From Clostridium sp. (lineage in GTDB: Bacteria > Bacillota > Clostridia > Oscillospirales > Ruminococcaceae), in the NCBI GenBank assembly GCA_023664445.1, contig JAMPFN010000005.1, forward strand, positions 1-64,000: DNA of 64,000 nucleotides, in the 5' to 3' direction. Position numbers and translations under genes: made by a program. Numbering within the stretch: position 1 is the stretch's first letter; each line of letters begins with the position of its first letter. Positions 59,096 through 64,000 of the stretch are shown one piece after another. A model generated the notes under the pieces. The model was not told where the DNA came from and did no database searches. It saw only the letters and a list, made by a program, of their open reading frames with translations.

Positions 59096-61462
59096 ATGTA
59101 TTTTAACATACTGAAAAAAGACCTTAAACGTAAGAAAACAATGAACATAATACTGCTTATGTTTATCATACTTGCGGTGATGTTTGTGGCAAGCGGACTT
59201 AACAATGTCCTGACTGTCATGAACGGCACAGATTACTATCTTGATAAAGCGGGTACGGGAGATTTCGTATTTATCACTATGGGCGACGACGCTACAGGAA
59301 ACGCCGAACCCGTACTTGACAAGACCGAGTGCGCAGAAAGCTATAAAATCGAGAGATGCATTTTCGGCTCGAATGGCAACGTAAAAAGAGATGACGGAAC
59401 GGCTGTTGAGACAAAAAACATGCCTCTGTTCCAATCAATATCGGACGCAAAGATGAAATTCTTTGATGTCAATAACGAACAGATCACGGAAATAAAACAG
59501 GGCGAGGTCATGATCGCAGGAAAGTTCATGCAGAATAATGATCTTGAAACCGGAGATAACATCCGCATAAAGCTTGGCGAAGTTCAAATGGATCTTAAGA
59601 TCGCCGGCAAGGCAAAAGACGCTTTTTTAGGCTCGGACTTCATGGGCAATACAAGATTTCTGCTTAATCAGGCGGACTATGATAAATTCCTGTCAGACGA
59701 AAATATAAAGGCACATTCTCAGGGAGAGCTCGCTTATATCGAAACCGACGACGTTTCGGCAATGACTTCTGCTATTGCAGATATACCGGGAGTAGCCTTT
59801 TCCGGTGCAAGAAGTACTCTTAAGCTATGCTATGTAATGGATATGATCGTTGCATTTATCGTGCTTATATTGAGCGTATGCCTTATTATCGTATCATTTG
59901 TCGTACTGCGTTTCTCAATCGGATTCACCATTGCCGAGGAATACAGAGAGATCGGCGTTATGAAGGCTATCGGTCTTAAAAACGCTAAGATACGCGGTCT
60001 TTACATAGTAAAATATCTGCTCATGTCAATAGTCGGCGGTATTATCGGACTTTTTGCAAGTATTCCTTTCGGCAATATGCTTCTCATGTCGGTAAGCGAA
60101 AACATGGTGCTTGGCAACAATGCCGGTATGCTTATCAATATTGTAAGTACAGTCTGCACTATGGCATTGATACTTCTTTTCGCCTATAGCTGTACGGGCA
60201 AGGTCAAAAAGCTGACTCCTATCGACGCTATCCGTTCGGGACAGAAAGGCGAGCGTTTCCGCAAAAAGAGCTTTTTCAGACTTGGTAAAACAAATGCAAA
60301 GCCTGCATTGTACATGGCGGTAAACGACATTTTAAGCGCACCCAGACGCTTTATGACGGTTATAATCTCATTCTTCATATGCACGCTTTTCGTGCTTATA
60401 CTGGTAAATACTGTTGCCACCATGAAAAGCCCGAATTTAATTACAACATTCGGCACAAAAAGCGATCTTTACATAAATGATACTGACAGTGCTATGAATC
60501 TTTTGACTGCCGGAAATAAAGAGGGTGTTGAAAAAGAATTAAAACGCATTTCCGATGAAATTGCAGCAGAGGCTATGTCGTTCGAAGTAAGCGTTGATAT
60601 TCTGTATAAATATAAAGTTACTTCAAATGAAAAAGATTATTCGGTTTCATGTGCACAGAGCGTCAATATTGCAGCAGATGAGTATGAATATACAGAGGGA
60701 ACTGCACCAGAATACAAAAATGAAATTGCAGTTACACCATTGATTTCTGAAATGCTTGAAGCCAAAATCGGCGACACGGTAACAATAGATTTTGGTACTG
60801 AAAAAATAGATTGTATTATTACCGCATATTTCCAGACAATGAACAATGTAGGCGAACTTATAAGACTTAGCGATGAAGCTCCTGTTGATATGAGCTATGC
60901 AGCAACTTCCAGTCCGTTTCATGTGGATTTTACAGATGACCCATCAGATGAAATAATTGAAAACCGCAAGGAAACAATTAAAAATCTTTACGAGGGCTGC
61001 GATGTAATGAACGCCACTGAATATTGTATTGACAATGTTTCAGTAGTACCTACTATGGAAGCTGTACAGTATCTGCTTCTGGCAATAACTGTAATTGTGG
61101 TAATTCTTGTTACCGTACTTGTTGAGCGTTCGTTTATTTCAGACGAACACAGTCAGATCGCGATCCTTAAAGCGATCGGTTTCAGAAGCGGCACAATAAT
61201 CGAATGGCATACGCTGCGTTTCGGCATAGCCGCGCTTGCGGCGGCGGTTTTGGCGGCAATTGCCTCTATCCCTATGACCAATCTCTGCATATCGCCTATT
61301 TTCGGCATGATGGGCGCAAACGATATTGATTTCAATATTGACCCGTTAAGAGTATTCCTGATCTATCCCCTGATCGTTTTTGCCGTAACGATGGCAACAG
61401 CGTGGCTCACCTCGCTTTACACCAAAACGATAAAGACGTCAGAAGCTACCAACATTGAATAA
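59096..61462 (+). CDS. FtsX-like ABC transporter permease (antimicrobial peptide type)
   Basis: 788 residues. One N-terminal helix (MNIILLMFIILAVMFVASGLN), an extracytoplasmic domain (about 40-250), three helices (to about 380), a second extracytoplasmic domain and three terminal helices: the ten-helix-like BceB/VraG arrangement split in two FtsX halves. FTIAEEYREIGVMKAIGLKNAKIRGLY and EHSQIAILKAIGFRSGTI are the repeated FtsX signatures. AAAGGCGG precedes the ATG. It is followed after 12 bp by its ATPase and then by a two-component system, typical of peptide-antibiotic sensing and resistance. Confidence 0.93.
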   Translation: MYFNILKKDLKRKKTMNIILLMFIILAVMFVASGLNNVLTVMNGTDYYLDKAGTGDFVFITMGDDATGNAEPVLDKTECAESYKIERCIFGSNGNVKRDDGTAVETKNMPLFQSISDAKMKFFDVNNEQITEIKQGEVMIAGKFMQNNDLETGDNIRIKLGEVQMDLKIAGKAKDAFLGSDFMGNTRFLLNQADYDKFLSDENIKAHSQGELAYIETDDVSAMTSAIADIPGVAFSGARSTLKLCYVMDMIVAFIVLILSVCLIIVSFVVLRFSIGFTIAEEYREIGVMKAIGLKNAKIRGLYIVKYLLMSIVGGIIGLFASIPFGNMLLMSVSENMVLGNNAGMLINIVSTVCTMALILLFAYSCTGKVKKLTPIDAIRSGQKGERFRKKSFFRLGKTNAKPALYMAVNDILSAPRRFMTVIISFFICTLFVLILVNTVATMKSPNLITTFGTKSDLYINDTDSAMNLLTAGNKEGVEKELKRISDEIAAEAMSFEVSVDILYKYKVTSNEKDYSVSCAQSVNIAADEYEYTEGTAPEYKNEIAVTPLISEMLEAKIGDTVTIDFGTEKIDCIITAYFQTMNNVGELIRLSDEAPVDMSYAATSSPFHVDFTDDPSDEIIENRKETIKNLYEGCDVMNATEYCIDNVSVVPTMEAVQYLLLAITVIVVILVTVLVERSFISDEHSQIAILKAIGFRSGTIIEWHTLRFGIAALAAAVLAAIASIPMTNLCISPIFGMMGANDIDFNIDPLRVFLIYPLIVFAVTMATAWLTSLYTKTIKTSEATNIE

Positions 61463-61474
61463 AGGAGAATTACT

Positions 61475-62242
61475 ATGAGTAAAGTATTAACTGCAAAGGA
61501 TCTGTGCAAGACATATATTTTAAACAAACGTCAGAACAATGTGCTGAAAAACGTGAATTTCAGTATCGAAGAGGGCGAAATGGTCGCAATAATGGGACCG
61601 TCCGGATCTGGTAAGTCAACGCTCCTGTATGCCGTTTCGGGTATGGACAGCATCACAGCGGGAGAAGTTGATTTCGACGGCAGAAATATTGCCGAAATGG
61701 GTGAAAAGGAACTTGCGGAATTAAGGCTTGATGAAATGGGATTTATCTTCCAGCAGATGTATATGCTTAAAAACCTCAGCGTTTTAGATAATATCATACT
61801 CCCCTCCTGCCAGTCAAAGAAAATAAAGGAAACGCGCAAGGAAACGGTTCAGAGAGGCGAGGCTCTTATGCGCAAGCTTAACATTATCTCTATTGCCGAC
61901 AACGATATTACCGAGGTTTCAGGCGGACAGCTCCAGCGCGCGTGTATCTGCCGCAGTATGATAAACAATCCGAAAATAATTTTCGCAGACGAGCCTACGG
62001 GCGCGCTCAACCGCACATCCTCCGACGAAGTAATGGATGAGCTTACAAAGCTCAACAATGAAGGCACAACTATCATGCTTGTTACTCATGACGTAAAAGT
62101 TGCCTCAAAATGCACAAGAGTGCTTTACATAGTTGACGGAAACATAAAAGGCGAGTATAATATAGGTAAGTGCGAAAACGCTTCGCAGATAAGAGAGCGT
62201 GAACGCGCCTTAAATAACTGGCTTATGGAGATGGGTTGGTAA
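61475..62242 (+). CDS. ABC transporter ATP-binding protein (BceA/LolD type)
   Basis: 255 residues. Walker A (GPSGSGKSTLL), Q-loop (FIFQQMYML), signature (VSGGQLQRACICRSM), Walker B (IIFADEPTGALN) and H-loop (VTHDVKVAS). The C-terminus (REREALNN-type tail) is longer than in the MacB-like ATPase of this window. Couples to the FtsX-like permease upstream. Its stop overlaps the response regulator start (TAATG). Confidence 0.95.
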   Translation: MSKVLTAKDLCKTYILNKRQNNVLKNVNFSIEEGEMVAIMGPSGSGKSTLLYAVSGMDSITAGEVDFDGRNIAEMGEKELAELRLDEMGFIFQQMYMLKNLSVLDNIILPSCQSKKIKETRKETVQRGEALMRKLNIISIADNDITEVSGGQLQRACICRSMINNPKIIFADEPTGALNRTSSDEVMDELTKLNNEGTTIMLVTHDVKVASKCTRVLYIVDGNIKGEYNIGKCENASQIRERERALNNWLMEMGW

Positions 62243-62904
62243 TGACCGATATTCTGATCGTTGAAGATAATAAAGAACTTGCAGACCTGCTGTGCGATTT
62301 TTTGAGTGCGGAAAATTATACGGTATCAGTTGCGGAAAGCGGTGAAAAAGCCTTGTCCCTGTATGAAAAATACGGGGCAAGGCTTATTGTGCTTGATATT
62401 ATGCTGCCGGGTATGGACGGCTTTTCCGTATGCGGTAAAATACGCGAGCAAAGCAACACGCCAATACTTATCGTAAGCGCCAAAACAGAAAAGGACGATA
62501 AGCTGAACGGACTTATTATCGGAGCCGACGATTATATCGAAAAGCCTTATGATATTGATATTTTACTTGCTAAAATCGCAGGTATTTTCAAACGAAGATA
62601 CGCCATTGATGAAATTATCGAGGGCAGTCTGAAAATTAATAAAGAAAGCAAAACAGTCTGCAAAAACGATGTCCCTGTCGATATGACGGCAAAGGAATTC
62701 GAGCTGCTTCTCCTGCTTATCGAAAACAAGGGAAAAACGCTTAATAAGGAATACATTTTCAACACGATATGGGGAAGCGACAGCTTTTCTGAAATGCAGA
62801 CTCTGACGGTACATATAAAATGGCTGCGCCGGAAAATCGAGGACGACCCGAAAAAACCGGAGCATATTCTGACAGTATGGGGTGTGGGGTATAAGTTTTT
62901 ATGA
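62242..62904 (+). CDS. OmpR/PhoB-type response regulator
   Basis: 220 residues. Receiver domain with acidic pocket (ILIVEDNKEL), phosphoacceptor Asp in LIVLDIMLPGMDG, Thr/Ser site (LIVSAKTEKDD) and Lys (DDYIEKPYD); then a winged helix (AKEFELLLLLIENKGKTLNKEYIFNTIWG...VHIKWLRRKIEDDPKKPEHILTVWGVGYKFL). Starts at ATG 62242 and overlaps the kinase gene by 4 bp. Likely activates the ABC transporter operon. Confidence 0.95.
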   Translation: MTDILIVEDNKELADLLCDFLSAENYTVSVAESGEKALSLYEKYGARLIVLDIMLPGMDGFSVCGKIREQSNTPILIVSAKTEKDDKLNGLIIGADDYIEKPYDIDILLAKIAGIFKRRYAIDEIIEGSLKINKESKTVCKNDVPVDMTAKEFELLLLLIENKGKTLNKEYIFNTIWGSDSFSEMQTLTVHIKWLRRKIEDDPKKPEHILTVWGVGYKFL

Positions 62905-64000
62905 AAGCGTTTAACAAGATTTTTATCGGGATAATTCTGCTCATTGCCGCAATTTTTGCAGGAGCAAATATGCTGATCTACAATATTTATAATACCGACA
63001 GCGGAAGACCATATCGTGTGGAGATTGAACGAATGGCAGTACTTATCGAAAGAAACTCTTTTACCGAATCCGTACTGTCTGAATGCAAATATGTGACCAA
63101 GATCGTGAAATATTCAGACAAGCCTGAAAGCTTTTACAATAGCAACAGCGATTATGCAGTCAGAGAAGTCGGCGAAGAGCTTTATAGGTTTGACTATACT
63201 CCCTCCGACGTCAGAATTACTCATACGGCAATTATAGTCAACATGATTCTCGGGGTAATGTCGGCAGTTATGATCGGGGTTATGCTCTATGTACGAGTTA
63301 AAATTCTCATGCCCTTTGAAAAGCTTGCCGACGTTCCCTACGAGCTGTCAAAGGGCAACCTTACCGCCCCTGTCAAGGAAACCAAAAACCGTTTTTTCGG
63401 CAGATTTATATGGGGAGTCGATCTGCTTCGTGAAAATATGGAAGAACAGAAAAAGCGTGAACTTGAACTGCAAAAGGACAAGAAAACCTTGATGCTGTCC
63501 TTATCTCACGACATAAAAACTCCCCTGTCCGCAATAAAGCTTTACTCAAAGGCTCTTTCAAAGGGATTGTATCACGATAAACAAAAGCATTTGGAAATTG
63601 CTGAGAATATCAACGGCAAGGCTGACGAAATAGAAGGCTATATCTCACAGATCATCAAGGCGTCCAGCGAGGATTTTTTGCAGCTTGAAGTAAATAACGG
63701 CGAATTTTATCTGTCGGAACTTGTAAACAGTATCTCCCTTTATTATACTGAAAAGCTGAAGCTGATACATACCGATTTTGAGATCGGCAAATACGGCGAT
63801 TGTCTTATCAAGGGCGATATTGAACGCAGCGTTGAAGCGTTGCAGAATATCATTGAAAACGCTATAAAATACGGCGACGGAAAACGCATAGAGATCCTGT
63901 TCAGCGAAGAAGAGGACCGTCAGCTTATAACGGTAAAAAACAGCGGAAATACTCTGCCCGATGCGGAAATACTGCATATTTTCGAGAGCTTTCACCGCGG
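62901..64000 (+). CDS. Sensor histidine kinase, cut off by the window end
   Basis: At least 366 residues; runs out of the window. A first membrane helix (FIGIILLIAAIFAGANML), about 90 extracytoplasmic residues, a second helix (IIVNMILGVMSAVMIGVMLY), a HAMP-like linker (MPFEKLADVPYELSKGN), then the kinase: H-box SLSHDIKTPLSAIKLYSKA and N-box QNIIENAIKYGDG. The G-boxes lie beyond 64000. The ATGA overlap with the regulator marks a cognate pair. The short extracytoplasmic loop is larger than that of Bce-type kinases, so it may sense a ligand directly. Confidence 0.93.
   Translation, partial: MKAFNKIFIGIILLIAAIFAGANMLIYNIYNTDSGRPYRVEIERMAVLIERNSFTESVLSECKYVTKIVKYSDKPESFYNSNSDYAVREVGEELYRFDYTPSDVRITHTAIIVNMILGVMSAVMIGVMLYVRVKILMPFEKLADVPYELSKGNLTAPVKETKNRFFGRFIWGVDLLRENMEEQKKRELELQKDKKTLMLSLSHDIKTPLSAIKLYSKALSKGLYHDKQKHLEIAENINGKADEIEGYISQIIKASSEDFLQLEVNNGEFYLSELVNSISLYYTEKLKLIHTDFEIGKYGDCLIKGDIERSVEALQNIIENAIKYGDGKRIEILFSEEEDRQLITVKNSGNTLPDAEILHIFESFHR

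Overview
The window looks like a chromosomal segment of a gut or rumen Ruminococcus-type Firmicute (Oscillospiraceae). The reasons are a Ruminococcus-style dockerin half-domain (KDGVWNVFDLCMMKR) on a secreted flavodoxin, a SpoVT homologue, low GC, AGGAGG-type ribosome binding sites and short intergenic hairpins. No rRNA, tRNA or CRISPR array was seen.

Region by region. (1) 130-6900, plus strand: a type I restriction-modification operon interrupted by cargo: hsdM, an MNT/HEPN nucleotidyltransferase pair, an unknown AT-rich gene, hsdS, a TIR-domain gene, then an hsdR that seems to have lost about 250 internal codons. (2) 6900-7620: degraded spacer with a MobC-like remnant. (3) 7618-15172: extracytoplasmic redox island: EetB-like and EetA-like proteins, ApbE flavin transferase, a secreted dockerin-flavodoxin-cyclophilin-like protein, a divergent LysR regulator, an aldo/keto reductase, a broken second dockerin-flavodoxin, a DUF4405 membrane protein, and a flavodoxin fragment fused to a serine-recombinase fragment. 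Both dockerin-flavodoxin promoters carry the same 36-37 bp element. (4) 15368-21000: ECF sigma/anti-sigma pair, FemABX transferase, GNAT, MetY and an unknown. (5) 21006-25672: MoxR, DUF58 and transglutaminase operon. (6) 25838-31603: lipoprotein, then a MacAB-like efflux operon with two adaptor subunits. (7) 32114-48431: a 13-gene minus-strand glycan operon. It combines a CDP-3,6-dideoxyhexose branch (rfbF, rfbG, rfbH, a reductase and a thiamine-diphosphate enzyme, suggesting a yersiniose-like branched sugar) with a near-complete legionaminic acid branch of the ptmE/legB/legC/legH/legI/legG type, followed by a radical SAM/SPASM enzyme and a large glycosyltransferase. (8) 49219-52156: two unknown proteins sharing an N-terminal motif, a hairpin-ended repeat, an orphan MazF-like gene and spoVT. 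(9) 52315-58814: TraX-like, AraC regulator with a divergent MATE pump, FAD/Rieske oxidoreductase and small stress-type genes. (10) 59096-64000: ABC permease, ATPase, response regulator and a histidine kinase cut by the window end, an antimicrobial-peptide-sensing type module.

The strongest leads are the defence operon with TIR and MNT/HEPN cargo, the flavin redox island with its shared operator, the double-sugar glycan operon with its radical SAM enzyme, and the repeats whose terminal arms differ between copies but stay complementary within each copy. All family assignments come from reading the protein sequences by eye; no database search was run.
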